DNA of 64,000 bases from SIG603 sp964370635. GTDB lineage: Bacteria; Bacillota; Clostridia; Oscillospirales; Acutalibacteraceae. The notes beneath the pieces were generated by a model, which did not search any database, was not told where the DNA came from, and saw only the letters and a program-made list of their open reading frames with translations. This document shows positions 7,767-16,881 of this stretch, piece by piece. Within the stretch, counting starts at the first letter, position 1, and each line of letters opens with the position of its first letter. A program made the position numbers and the translations under genes. Location: assembly GCA_964370635.1 (NCBI GenBank), contig CAYJJU010000002.1:106622-170621 (forward strand), given 5' to 3'.

Positions 7767-9125
7767 ATGAAAAAGTTTATATCAATATTACTCGGCACAA
7801 TCTTAATAATCCTAACAGCCTGTAGCACAGGCTCAGGCACAGAAAAGGCGAAAATCGAAATTATCCCAGAGGGCACAGAGCTTTCGGGCACGCTGATTAT
7901 TTCAACCGATACTGAAGAAATAAGCGGGGTAGGGTTATTCGCGCTTGCAGATGGGTTTATGGACTTGCATCCTGGTGTTGAAATTGAAATCAACGAAACA
8001 TATGACGACTATGATTCAAGGGTGAAATATAGCGAGCAATTAAAAGTAGAAATGCTTGCGGGAGAAGCGCCTGACTTATTGCATCACTCTTTTGATTATA
8101 GCTCAAATTTTGCAATAGGCGGACTTCTGATGGATTTGAATTCATTTATAGAAAATGATGAAACTTTTATAAAGGAAGATTATTTTATGAACTTACTTGA
8201 AGCTAGTGAGCTTGGCGGAAAGCAGTATCGTATGCCACTATACACAGCTCCGATAGAGTTTATTAGGTTTAGAGTAGATGTCTTAGAGGCCGCAGGAATT
8301 GACCCTGACACAATAGACGCAGTAGACTATAAACTACTATATGAAATTTATGACAAAGCGATAGCAAGCGGAGAAGTACCTGAACTTAAATATATAGGCA
8401 AAGACGGCTATGGGTCAATGTATTTTCTTGCACAAGAGATGGCGGCTTGTTTTGACCGTGAAACTATGACTGCAAACTTTGAAACAGAAGAATTTATAGA
8501 ATATCTTGAAACAGCAAAAGCACATAATGCGCCAAGCGGTGGAGCAGATGGGTATTTGTTTATTGATGGAGTGGATGAATTAATAGAAGCTACAGACTTT
8601 TTTGCAGTGAGCGTTACTATATCTCCATCAAATCCTCAAGAAGTCATGGGGAAAGACAGTAAAATAACAAAAGCCTATCCGGTGGTAACTTCTGCTGGGG
8701 AATTGGCGGTGCGTGATGGACTAGTAAGCATACCGACAAATGCAAATAATCCCGGACTTGCGTGGGAGTTCATTAAATACTGTATTTATGAGAGTGAAGA
8801 AATACAAATATATTTGGACAAAGACATACCGGCAGGGTATTGGGGTGGCGATAGATTTTCAGGCTCAACACCCATAAATAAAAATAATATGGAAAAATAT
8901 TTCCAAAAATGTCTTCAAGGCTTCCCCGAAGAATATATAGAAGAAACTATCTCGCTTGTATACACCTATGACCAATACGAATTGATAAGCGATATTCCGT
9001 CTTCGGATTTAAGGACTGCGCTTTACCGGTTGGTAGTTGATTACTATAATAATTTACTAACAGCTGAAGAATGTGCAAGCGCTATGCAAGACAGAGTGGA
9101 GGTTTATTTTGCGGAGATAGAATAA
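7767..9125 (+). CDS. Solute-binding lipoprotein 1 of 9 (mosaic)
   Basis: A 452-residue exported lipoprotein: short basic N-terminus, hydrophobic segment and lipobox LTAC with Cys19 as lipidation site. The body has the pattern of ABC-transporter family 1 extracellular solute-binding proteins: an early beta strand after SGTL, DLHPGVEI, MLAGEAPDLL, a two-lobe alpha/beta length, and late LAWEFIKY. The signal peptide and first 45 residues belong to the subtype of copies 2-3, but ENDETFIKED, LAWEFIKYCIYESE and GGDRF...PINKNN match copies 5-9, so the gene looks like a recombinant. AAAGGAGGAG precedes the ATG. No membrane component is adjacent. The ligand is unknown. Confidence 0.88.
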   Translation: MKKFISILLGTILIILTACSTGSGTEKAKIEIIPEGTELSGTLIISTDTEEISGVGLFALADGFMDLHPGVEIEINETYDDYDSRVKYSEQLKVEMLAGEAPDLLHHSFDYSSNFAIGGLLMDLNSFIENDETFIKEDYFMNLLEASELGGKQYRMPLYTAPIEFIRFRVDVLEAAGIDPDTIDAVDYKLLYEIYDKAIASGEVPELKYIGKDGYGSMYFLAQEMAACFDRETMTANFETEEFIEYLETAKAHNAPSGGADGYLFIDGVDELIEATDFFAVSVTISPSNPQEVMGKDSKITKAYPVVTSAGELAVRDGLVSIPTNANNPGLAWEFIKYCIYESEEIQIYLDKDIPAGYWGGDRFSGSTPINKNNMEKYFQKCLQGFPEEYIEETISLVYTYDQYELISDIPSSDLRTALYRLVVDYYNNLLTAEECASAMQDRVEVYFAEIE

Positions 9126-9227
9126 AAAATGCGTAGCATTTTTCAGTGAAGAGTGAAGAGCGAAAAGTGAAAAGTTGTGGCGAAACCACAATTTCCAGTG
9201 TAGACACAAAACAAAAGGAGGAGCGTT
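9126..9227. repeat. Array spacer, short form without REP
   Basis: A 102-bp spacer between copies 1 and 2. It contains the AAATGCGTAGCATTT hairpin just after the stop codon, GTGAAGAG-type short repeats, and the invariant RBS leader ACAAAACAAAAGGAGGAG before the next ATG. No promoter is evident, so read-through transcription is likely. Confidence 0.7.
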
Positions 9228-10607
9228 ATGAAAAAGTTTATATCAATATTACTCGGCACAATCTTAATAAGCCTAACAGCCTGTAGCACAGGCTCAGGCA
9301 CAGAAAAGGCCAAAATCGAAATTATTCCCGAGGGTACAGAACTTTCGGGCACGCTTAATATTTGGAGCGATGCAATAGCGCATCAACATACTGATATAAA
9401 TTCATTAAAACTTGGTTTTGAGGAACTTCATCCCGACGTTACCATAATTATTAACGATGAAAACAGCTACGTTGACTCCGATGGAAACACACTTGATGAA
9501 AAATACATGGCGGATTTAGGCATTAAAATGCTAAGCGGCAATGCGCCTGATTTGCTTTATAACCGCCATGACTTAGTGACAAACTTCGTGCCTGCCGGAT
9601 TAATTTATGACTTATATGAATTTATTGAGGCAGACGATAGATTTAATACAGAAGATTATTTTGAGAAAATATTAAAACTTGGAGAAATAAATGGTGGTCT
9701 ATATTCAATTGCTGCTAGTGCGCTATTTGAGTTTTATAGATTAAGCGAAGAAGTACTAACGGCGGCTGAGGTCGACCCAGATACGCTTGAAAACATAGAT
9801 TATAAATTCATTTATGATGTCTACAATAAAGCGACGGCAAGTGGCAAAGTCCCACAGCTTGAATACATAGGCGGCGGTGGAGCATTTCATGGTTTTTTTG
9901 AAGAATTGTCTGCGCACATTGATAAAGATAACTTGACCGCTAGTTTTAACTCGCCCGAATTTATAGATTACTTAGAAATGGCAAAAACATATACGGGGCC
10001 TGACACTAGGCCAATAGGACACATGGTGCATCCAATTTACGCTGATTATGGCTTTCCCGAGACTCTTCCGAAAGATTTTCCATATATAGGGGTTTCTGTA
10101 GCTGCTGACTTGTTAGGAGGCGCGCAGGATATGTTGGCGGAAGTTGAGGGTTTAACAAAGCCTATTCCTTACCTTAATTTAAACGGTGAATATAAAATTC
10201 TGCCCGGAAACTCAATGTCAATACCGAGCAACTCAAAAAACCCAGAACTTGCGTGGGAATTCATCAAATACTGCGTAAGCGAAACAGAAAATTACGATGC
10301 GTCTATAAGATATTGGGGAAAGGCAAACGGAGCAAAATTTTGGAGCGGAATCCCCATAAACAAAAACAATTTAGAGCATTATATGTCACCATTACTTGCT
10401 GGATATAGCAGTGAACAAAAAGAAGAATTTATGTCGTATATTGATACTGCTTTGAATTTACCATCCGCAGGAGCCACCCCGCCACTAGAACTTAATATAG
10501 CTATTCCCTTAATCGTTGCAGATTATTTAAATAGCATGATGACAGCCGAGGAATGTGCAAAAGCAATACAAGACAGGGTAGAGATTTATTTTGCGGAGAT
10601 AGAATAA
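9228..10607 (+). CDS. Solute-binding lipoprotein 2 of 9
   Basis: A 459-residue lipoprotein with lipobox LTAC, Cys19, and a family 1-type solute-binding body. The first 44 residues are nearly identical to copies 1 and 3. It forms a close pair with copy 3: both have ADLGIKMLSG, FVP(A/S)GLIYDLYEFIEADD, GEING, EQKEEFMSYID and PPLEL/PPHEL. The C-terminus MTAEECAKAIQDRVEIYFAEIE is the array-wide signature. Predicted location is the outer face of the membrane, lipid-anchored. The ATG has the standard AAAGGAGGAG leader. No permease or ATPase gene adjoins it, so any transport would use a partner encoded elsewhere. Confidence 0.88.
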   Translation: MKKFISILLGTILISLTACSTGSGTEKAKIEIIPEGTELSGTLNIWSDAIAHQHTDINSLKLGFEELHPDVTIIINDENSYVDSDGNTLDEKYMADLGIKMLSGNAPDLLYNRHDLVTNFVPAGLIYDLYEFIEADDRFNTEDYFEKILKLGEINGGLYSIAASALFEFYRLSEEVLTAAEVDPDTLENIDYKFIYDVYNKATASGKVPQLEYIGGGGAFHGFFEELSAHIDKDNLTASFNSPEFIDYLEMAKTYTGPDTRPIGHMVHPIYADYGFPETLPKDFPYIGVSVAADLLGGAQDMLAEVEGLTKPIPYLNLNGEYKILPGNSMSIPSNSKNPELAWEFIKYCVSETENYDASIRYWGKANGAKFWSGIPINKNNLEHYMSPLLAGYSSEQKEEFMSYIDTALNLPSAGATPPLELNIAIPLIVADYLNSMMTAEECAKAIQDRVEIYFAEIE

Positions 10608-10742
10608 AAAACGCGTAGCATTTTTCAGTGAAGAGTGAAAAGTGAAGAGTGAAAAGTTGTGGCGAAATGCTTCGCATTTTTTGATTACAAATTGTTAAAA
10701 CCACAATTTCCAGTGTAGACACAAAACAAAAGGAGGAGCGGT
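10608..10742. repeat. Array spacer with hairpins, no REP
   Basis: A 135-bp spacer with the AAACGCGTAGCATTT-type hairpin after the stop, GTGAAGAG/GTGAAAAG repeats, a second hairpin AAATGC-TTC-GCATTT followed by T's, and the common RBS leader. The two T-flanked hairpins could attenuate transcription into copy 3. Confidence 0.65.
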
Positions 10743-12116
10743 ATGAAAAAGTTTATATCAATATTACTCGGCACAATCTTAATAAGCCTAACAGCCTGTA
10801 GCACAGGTTCAGGCACAGAAAAGGCGAAAATCGAAATTATCCCAGAGGGCACAGAGCTTTCTGGCACTCTTGAAATTTGGAGCGACTCAGAAAACACAGG
10901 TAGAACATCTATAGAGGGTTTACGGGACGGATTTGAAGAAATTCACCCTGAGGTTGAGATAATTATTAATGACGGTCATAATTATCTTGATAATTACGGA
11001 GCTCTGGACGATGAAAAATTCAAGGCGGATTTAGGTATTAAAATGCTAAGTGGTGATGCGCCTGATTTGCTATATAACGAAAAAGATTATGTTACAAATT
11101 TTGTGCCTTCCGGACTAATTTATGACTTATATGAATTTATCGAGGCAGACGACAGCTTTAATACGGAAGATTATTTTGAAGAGATATTAAGGCTTGGAGA
11201 AATTAATGGTAGTCTATACTCAATTGCCGATGGTGCTACATTTGATTTTCACAGGCATAATATAGACGTATTAGAAGCAGCAGATGTTCAGCCCGATACG
11301 CTTGAAAGTATAGACTATAAATTCATTTACGATGTCTACAATAAGGCGATGGCAAGTGGTGAAGTCCCGTATTTTACACATATAGGTATATACGGAAAGG
11401 CTTATGGGTTTTTGCAGGAATTGCCTGTCTACTTTAATAAAGAAACTTTGACTGCTAACTTTAACACAGCCGAATTTATCGATTATCTTGAAACTGTAAA
11501 TGCCTATACTGCACAGGACACAATGCCAATAGGTAATTTTGATTCCTATAATAACTCTGATTATTCCATTCCGATACCTGAGGACTATCCTTATATCGGC
11601 ATGAGCGTATCAACACATTTGCCATATGGTCCGGAAGGGGTGTTAAGAGAGGACGAAAGCTTAACAAAGCCAATTCCCTTACTTAATTCAAGCGGTGAAT
11701 ATCAAATTAATCCAGGCAATGCAATGTCAATACCAAGTAATGCAGAAAATCCACAGCTTGCGTGGGAGTTCATTAAATACTGCATAAGTGAAGTAGAAAA
11801 TATGGATACATCTTTACTAAGTATAGGAAAAGTAAACGGAACAAAATATTCGGGCTATATGCCGGTAAATAAAAATAATGCCGAGACCTATATTAATGCA
11901 TCTCTAGTAGGATATAGTGATGAACAGAAAGAAGAGTTTATGTCGTATATTGATAAGGCTTTGGATTTACAGATAGCAGGCGCAGAGCCACCACATGAGC
12001 TTCTTGCCGCCGTAGTAGAGATATTAGAAGATTATCTAAACGACCTAATGACCGCAGAAGAATGCGCAAAGGCTATGCAGGACAGGGCGGAGATTTATTT
12101 TGCAGAGATAGGGTGA
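10743..12116 (+). CDS. Solute-binding lipoprotein 3 of 9
   Basis: A 457-residue lipoprotein, closest to copy 2. Signal peptide and lipobox (Cys19) are the subtype A form, followed by EIIPEGTELSGTL and a solute-binding body with EEIHPEVEI, LGIKMLSGDAPDLLY, FVPSGLIYDLYEFIEADD and LAWEFIKYCIS. It ends with the array signature MTAEECAKAMQDRAEIYFAEIG. Divergence from copy 2 is concentrated in the middle third (about residues 150-310), where the ligand cleft of such proteins lies, while the ends are conserved. The stop is followed by the long 162-bp spacer. Function is inferred only from fold-level similarity. Confidence 0.88.
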   Translation: MKKFISILLGTILISLTACSTGSGTEKAKIEIIPEGTELSGTLEIWSDSENTGRTSIEGLRDGFEEIHPEVEIIINDGHNYLDNYGALDDEKFKADLGIKMLSGDAPDLLYNEKDYVTNFVPSGLIYDLYEFIEADDSFNTEDYFEEILRLGEINGSLYSIADGATFDFHRHNIDVLEAADVQPDTLESIDYKFIYDVYNKAMASGEVPYFTHIGIYGKAYGFLQELPVYFNKETLTANFNTAEFIDYLETVNAYTAQDTMPIGNFDSYNNSDYSIPIPEDYPYIGMSVSTHLPYGPEGVLREDESLTKPIPLLNSSGEYQINPGNAMSIPSNAENPQLAWEFIKYCISEVENMDTSLLSIGKVNGTKYSGYMPVNKNNAETYINASLVGYSDEQKEEFMSYIDKALDLQIAGAEPPHELLAAVVEILEDYLNDLMTAEECAKAMQDRAEIYFAEIG

Positions 12117-12278
12117 AAAATGCGTAGCATTTTTTAGTGAAGAGTGAAAAATGAAGAGTGAAAAGTTGTGGCGAAATGCTTCGCATTTTTTGATTATAAA
12201 TTGTCAAAACCACGGTTTCATTGTAGGGGCGACGTTTCGTCGCCCGTGAGGTTTACGCAAAACAAAAGGAGGAGCGGT
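12117..12278. repeat. Array spacer, long form (162 bp) with REP
   Basis: Contains in order: an AAATGCGTAGCATTT hairpin; the GTGAAGAGTGAAAA minisatellite motif; a second hairpin AAATGC-TTC-GCATTT with a T-run; and a GTAG-flanked REP palindrome GGGCGACG-TTT-CGTCGCCC (GTAG at 12223, stem 12227-12245), then the RBS leader. The same 162-bp layout recurs before copies 6 and 7. The spacer is open in the frame of copy 4, which gives a false 37-codon N-terminal extension. Confidence 0.8.
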
Positions 12279-13673
12279 ATGAAAAAGTTTATATCAATAA
12301 TTTTAATTTTAAGCTTAATTTCATTAATATCTTGCACCGACCAAAGTGCGAAGATTTATTCTGAGAATATGGGAAGCGGTGACAGTGTGAGCGATTTGGA
12401 AAGTGATGCAAAAACAGAACTTTCAGGCACACTTGAAATTTCAACGGCACTAGTTCAAGACGATGCAATGGGTTGGGGTGCTTCGATTCGTAAATTTCAA
12501 GAGCTTTATCCCGATGTGGAAGTGATTTTTAACGACACGGCTATAGATGTTTTGTCGGCAAGTTTTGAATCATATGACATTGCAATGCAAAAGTATCAAC
12601 AAGACTTAAGCCTTAAGATGATTTCGGGCGGCGCTCCCGATTTGATTGTAAACATGAGCGACTATACAACTCAGTTTGTGCCAAGCGGACTAATTTATGA
12701 TTTAAACAAATTTATAGAAAACGACCCCGAATTTATTTATGAAGATTACTATATGAACGTCATAGAAGGGCAAGAAATAAACGGTGGTCTATACAGAATG
12801 CCCACCGAGTTTACATTTAAATCTATAAGATTTAGAAAAGATGTGTTTGACAATTTAGGGATAAGCGAAGACGAAATTGACACCGTAGACTATAAATTCT
12901 TGTATGATTTATATTTTGACACAGTAGAAAGCGAAAATTTACCTGATGTTAAACAAATATTATTCGACGTTTTTGACGGCAAGGCGTTAATGTACAACGA
13001 AGAGCGTGCCGTGGCTTTTGACTCTAACACAATGACGGTAAATTTTAATGCACCCGAATTTATAGAATACTTAGAAACGACAAATAAATACGAGCAAAAC
13101 AGCCCATTTGCATTTTTAGCTTATGAGGGCGAATTATTTTCGCAAGATGGTTATATAGCAGTCGGCATGAATGTCGCACCCTCGCCATCTGATGCGCTGA
13201 TCGATGAAAAAGAAAATGTGACCAAGGCATATCCCGTTGTCACCTCTCAAGGAGAACTCATAGTAGAGGCAGTTGAAAGCATGACTATCCCAAAAGACGC
13301 TAAAAACCCCGAACTTGCATGGGAATTTATTAAATTCCACATATCCGAGGGCGAAGTTACATTTAAAACAGAAGACGGCCATGAGTATGGAAGCAAGGGT
13401 AATGGTTTAATACAAATAAATAGGAATAACCATTTAAACAATGCAAAAAGCACTTTCGAGTATTTTAAAAGAGATGAAGATTTTACAGCCAAATATTTTT
13501 CATATTTAGAAAGTGCCCTTGAGCTACCTGTCGCGGCAGGTTTAACCGACATCCAGTTATCAGGTGCATTAAACTTACTTCAAATGGACTTTTATAACGG
13601 CCTAATGACAGCAGAAGAATGTGCCAAAGCTATGCAGGATAGGGCGGAGATTTATTTTGCAGAAATAGAATAA
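12279..13673 (+). CDS. Solute-binding lipoprotein 4 of 9
   Basis: A 464-residue lipoprotein starting at the ATG at 12279, behind AAAGGAGGAG; the open frame upstream is repeat DNA. The signal peptide is of the second type (LSLISLISC, Cys19), followed by the serine- and acid-rich linker starting DQSAKIYSENMGS. The solute-binding body includes ELYPDVEVIFND, LSLKMISGGAPDLI, FVPSGLIYDL, FIENDPEFI and LAWEFIKFHIS. It is most like copy 8 (shared FVPSG-IYDL, ENDPEFI, VDYKF-YDLYF-TVES). The C-terminus is the array signature. The ligand is unknown. Confidence 0.88.
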   Translation: MKKFISIILILSLISLISCTDQSAKIYSENMGSGDSVSDLESDAKTELSGTLEISTALVQDDAMGWGASIRKFQELYPDVEVIFNDTAIDVLSASFESYDIAMQKYQQDLSLKMISGGAPDLIVNMSDYTTQFVPSGLIYDLNKFIENDPEFIYEDYYMNVIEGQEINGGLYRMPTEFTFKSIRFRKDVFDNLGISEDEIDTVDYKFLYDLYFDTVESENLPDVKQILFDVFDGKALMYNEERAVAFDSNTMTVNFNAPEFIEYLETTNKYEQNSPFAFLAYEGELFSQDGYIAVGMNVAPSPSDALIDEKENVTKAYPVVTSQGELIVEAVESMTIPKDAKNPELAWEFIKFHISEGEVTFKTEDGHEYGSKGNGLIQINRNNHLNNAKSTFEYFKRDEDFTAKYFSYLESALELPVAAGLTDIQLSGALNLLQMDFYNGLMTAEECAKAMQDRAEIYFAEIE

Positions 13674-13734
13674 AAAGTGTAGGGGCGACGTTTCGTCGCC
13701 CGTGAGGTTTACGCAAAACAAAAGGAGAAGACTT
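13674..13734. repeat. Array spacer, short form (61 bp), REP only
   Basis: Holds only a GTAG-type REP palindrome (GTAG at 13679, stem 13683-13701) and the RBS leader, here in the AAAGGAGAAGACTT variant shared with copy 6. The other 61-bp spacer (18289-18349) has the same layout. Confidence 0.8.
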
Positions 13735-15150
13735 ATGAAAAAGTTTATATCAATAATTTTAATTTTAAGCTTAATTTCATTAATATCCTGCACCGACCGA
13801 GTTGCCGAGATTTATTCTGAGAATATGATAAGTACTGCGCAGGAGAGTGACACTGTATTTGAGGAAGAAGAAAGCGGTACTGACACAAGCAACAATGTGC
13901 TGGTGATATCTTCTGATTTAGCGCCAATGGAATTCTCAGGGGTGTTGCCCCTTGTTGAGGGATTTAAAAAACTCCACCCCGATGTTGAAATTATTTTGAA
14001 CGAAACCGGCATAGACCCCTTCACTGTCGGACCTCTTGAAAGCGTTATTGTATATGAAAAATACATGGCCGACTTAAGCGTTAAAATACTTTCAGGCGAA
14101 GCTCCGGATTTGCTTTTTAGCACAGGCGACTCCAATAGTGACTTTGCCTTTAGCGGACTCTTGTATGACCTTAATGAGTTTATAGAAAATGATGAAACTT
14201 TTATACAAGAAGATTTTTTCATGGAAGTATTAAATTCATGGGAGCTTGAAGACGCACTTTACAGCATGCCGACGGCATTTACATTTGGATTTGCTCGATT
14301 TAGGCAAGATGCACTTGATGCAGTGGGAATAAGTCTTGAGGGCGTGGAAAGTGTAGACTACAGATTTCTATTTGATACATATTACACCGTACTTGACAGT
14401 GGGTTATTTCCTGAAATCACACATTTGGGCAGAGAAGAATACGTAGGTAAGGGAATTTTAACATTTGAGGAGCGAACAAGAAACTTTGATAAAGAGAGTA
14501 TGACAGTAAATTTTGAAAGTGAAGAATTTTTAGATTTTCTTAATACTACTAACGGATACCTTGTCTCAGATAAGCCGTTTGGAAGTTTTTACATAGATGG
14601 CCCGGATAGTCTATTTGAGAGAGATGACTATTTAGTAGAAGGTTCGTACGCAACACTTTCCAGAGTCTTTAGTTTAACCGGTAAGCATGCGAAGGCAACA
14701 AAGGCTGTTCCGATTACCACATCTGAGGGAGAATTATTACTTAGCGGGGATAATTTAAGTATTCCAAAAGATGCCAAAAACGCCGAGCTTGCATGGGAAT
14801 TTATTAAATACTGCATATATGAAAGCGAAAAAGTGTCAACTTCTTATGATACCATCGGAGAGTGGGAGGGAGATAGATTTTATGATGCTATTCCTCTAAA
14901 CAAAAATAACTTCCAGAAAATATGTGATGCGTATACAGTAGGTGAAACACAAGAGGCGTATATGACAGAGTATTATGACTTTGTAATAAAAGCACTCGAG
15001 TTACCGCTAGCAACAAGAATTCCATCATCAACTCTAGGTTATGCGCTAGATGCAATACAAATGGATTTCTATAACGGCCTAATGACCGCAGAAGAATGCG
15101 CTAAAGCTATGCAGGACAGAGCGGAACTTTACTTTGCGGAGATAGGGTAA
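13735..15150 (+). CDS. Solute-binding lipoprotein 5 of 9
   Basis: A 471-residue lipoprotein started at 13735. Type-two signal peptide with Cys19, then an acidic, serine-rich linker. It belongs to the tight subgroup of copies 5, 6, 7 and 9, marked by VLVISSDL, PLVEGFKKLHPDVEII, DLSVKILSGEAPDLL, ENDETFIQEDFFMEVL, GLFPEITHLGREEYVGKG and IPKDAKN-ELAWEFIKYCIYESE. The last 20 or so residues carry the MTAEECAKAMQDRAELYFAEI signature. Predicted to be a cell-surface substrate-capture protein. RBS AAAGGAGAAG is slightly weaker than in most other copies. Confidence 0.88.
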   Translation: MKKFISIILILSLISLISCTDRVAEIYSENMISTAQESDTVFEEEESGTDTSNNVLVISSDLAPMEFSGVLPLVEGFKKLHPDVEIILNETGIDPFTVGPLESVIVYEKYMADLSVKILSGEAPDLLFSTGDSNSDFAFSGLLYDLNEFIENDETFIQEDFFMEVLNSWELEDALYSMPTAFTFGFARFRQDALDAVGISLEGVESVDYRFLFDTYYTVLDSGLFPEITHLGREEYVGKGILTFEERTRNFDKESMTVNFESEEFLDFLNTTNGYLVSDKPFGSFYIDGPDSLFERDDYLVEGSYATLSRVFSLTGKHAKATKAVPITTSEGELLLSGDNLSIPKDAKNAELAWEFIKYCIYESEKVSTSYDTIGEWEGDRFYDAIPLNKNNFQKICDAYTVGETQEAYMTEYYDFVIKALELPLATRIPSSTLGYALDAIQMDFYNGLMTAEECAKAMQDRAELYFAEIG

Positions 15151-15312
15151 AAAATGCGTAGCATTTTTTAGTGAAGAGTGAAAAGTGAAGAGTGAAAAGT
15201 TGTGGCGAAATGCTTCGCATTTTTTGATTACAAATTGTTAAAACCACGGTTTCATTGTAGGGGCGACGTTTCGTCGCCCGTGAGGTTTACGCAAAACAAA
15301 AGGAGAAGACTT
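15151..15312. repeat. Array spacer, long form (162 bp) with REP
   Basis: Same order of elements as the spacer at 12117-12278, with REP GTAG at 15257 and stem 15261-15279, but ending in the GGAGAAGACTT leader instead of GGAGGAGCGGT. The swapped leader suggests reassortment of spacer parts. Confidence 0.8.
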
Positions 15313-16719
15313 ATGAAAAAGTTTATATCAATAGTTTTAATTTTAAGCTTAATATCATTAATATCTTGCACCGACCAAAGTGCCCAGATTTATTCTGAGA
15401 ATATGGGAAGTGCCCAGCAGGAAAGCGACACCGAATCAGAAGACAGTGACGATACTAATAATAATGTGCTGGTGATATCTTCTGATTTAGCGCCAATGGA
15501 ATTCTCCGGGGTGTTGCCCCTTGTTGAGGGGTTTAAAAAACTTCACCCAGATGTTGAAATTATAATAAGCGACACGGGTGTAGATATGATGTCGTTAACA
15601 GCCGATGAAGTGCCGATTGCATTTAACAAATACATGGACGACTTAAGTGTTAAAATGCTCGCAGGCGAAGCTCCAGATTTGATTTACGGCACAAGTGACT
15701 ATAATAACGACTTTGCCTTTAGCGGGCTTTTATATGACCTCAATGAATTCATTGACAATGATGAAACGTTCATAAAAGAAGATTTTTTCATGAACGTGCT
15801 AGAGGCCTGGGAAATTGCAGGTGGACTGCATAGCATGCCTAGCATTTTAATGTTCAACTCTGTGCGCTTTAGGCAAGATGTGCTTGATGGCGTGGGGATA
15901 AGTCTTGATGAAATAGAAAGTGCAGACTATAAATTTTTATTTGACACATATTATAAAGTTCTTGACAGTGGCTTATTCCCTGAAATCACTCATTTAGGCA
16001 GAGAGGAATATGTTGGAAAAGCTCCTCTTACATCTGATGAAATGGCAAGTGCATTTGATAGAGAAAGTATGACTGTAAGTTTTGAAAGTGAAGAATTTTT
16101 AGACTTTCTTAACACTACTAACGGGTACGATGTCACAGACATTCCATTTGGTTTTTTCGCTCTAGACGGCTCAGATTTTCTCTTCCAAAGAGATGAATAT
16201 TTAGTAGAGGGCTCAATTACAAGTGTCAGTAAAGCAACTTATTTAGTTTCAACACAAGCGAACGCCTCTAATGCTGTTCCAATTACCACATCCGAGGGAG
16301 AACTCTTCGTAACAGGGAATAACTTCAGTATTCCAAAAGATGCCCAAAACCCTGAGCTTGCATGGGAATTTATAAAATACTGCATATATGAAAGCGAAAC
16401 TGTTTCGACTGCCTTGGACGCTATTGGAGAATGGGAGGGCGATAGATTTGAAAGTGCTATCCCCATAAATAAGAATAATTTCAAAAAATTGTGTGATGCG
16501 TACGCAGTAGGGGAAACACAAGAGGCGTATATGACAGACTTTTATGATTATGTAGTAAAATCACTGGAGTTACCTATTGCAACAAAATTGCCTTCAGCGA
16601 CTTTAGCCCGTACTATAAGTAAAATACAAGTAGATTTCTATAACGGCTTAATGACCGCAGAAGAATGTGCAAATGCAATGCAAGACAGGGCGGAGATTTA
16701 TTTTGCGGAGATAGGGTAA
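15313..16719 (+). CDS. Solute-binding lipoprotein 6 of 9
   Basis: A 468-residue lipoprotein (start 15313; Cys19), subgroup 5/6/7/9. Its N-terminal 150 residues track copy 5 (ISSDLAPMEFSGVLPLVEGF) while the linker QQESDTESEDSDDTNN is shared with copies 7 and 9. DLSVKMLAGEAPDLIY, DNDETFIKEDFFMNVLEAWEIAGGLHSMP, ESADYKFLFDTYY and LAWEFIKYCIYESETVST are conserved. The C-terminus keeps the array signature with an A-N substitution (ANAMQDRAEIYFAEIG). No adjacent transporter subunits. Function beyond solute-binding lipoprotein is not assigned. Confidence 0.88.
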   Translation: MKKFISIVLILSLISLISCTDQSAQIYSENMGSAQQESDTESEDSDDTNNNVLVISSDLAPMEFSGVLPLVEGFKKLHPDVEIIISDTGVDMMSLTADEVPIAFNKYMDDLSVKMLAGEAPDLIYGTSDYNNDFAFSGLLYDLNEFIDNDETFIKEDFFMNVLEAWEIAGGLHSMPSILMFNSVRFRQDVLDGVGISLDEIESADYKFLFDTYYKVLDSGLFPEITHLGREEYVGKAPLTSDEMASAFDRESMTVSFESEEFLDFLNTTNGYDVTDIPFGFFALDGSDFLFQRDEYLVEGSITSVSKATYLVSTQANASNAVPITTSEGELFVTGNNFSIPKDAQNPELAWEFIKYCIYESETVSTALDAIGEWEGDRFESAIPINKNNFKKLCDAYAVGETQEAYMTDFYDYVVKSLELPIATKLPSATLARTISKIQVDFYNGLMTAEECANAMQDRAEIYFAEIG

Positions 16720-16881
16720 AAAATGCGTAGCATTTTTCAGTGAAGAGTGAAAAGTGAAGAGTGAAAAGTTGTGGCGAAATGCTTCGCATTTTTTGATTAT
16801 AAATTGTCAAAACCACGGTTTCATTGTAGGGGCGACGTTTCGTCGCCCGTGAGGTTTACGCAAAACAAAAGGAGGAGCGGT
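16720..16881. repeat. Array spacer, long form (162 bp) with REP
   Basis: Third copy of the 162-bp spacer, REP GTAG at 16826 and stem 16830-16848, ending in the GGAGGAGCGGT leader. Over its 3' half it appears identical to the spacer before copy 4. Confidence 0.8.

Noticed and set aside
12168..12278. 37-codon N-terminal extension of several lipoproteins (MAKCFAFFDYKLSKPRF...)
   Set aside because: It is repeat DNA (hairpin, REP) that happens to be open. A strong RBS and a lipoprotein signal peptide start after it. The same applies to 15202, 16771 and 19870.
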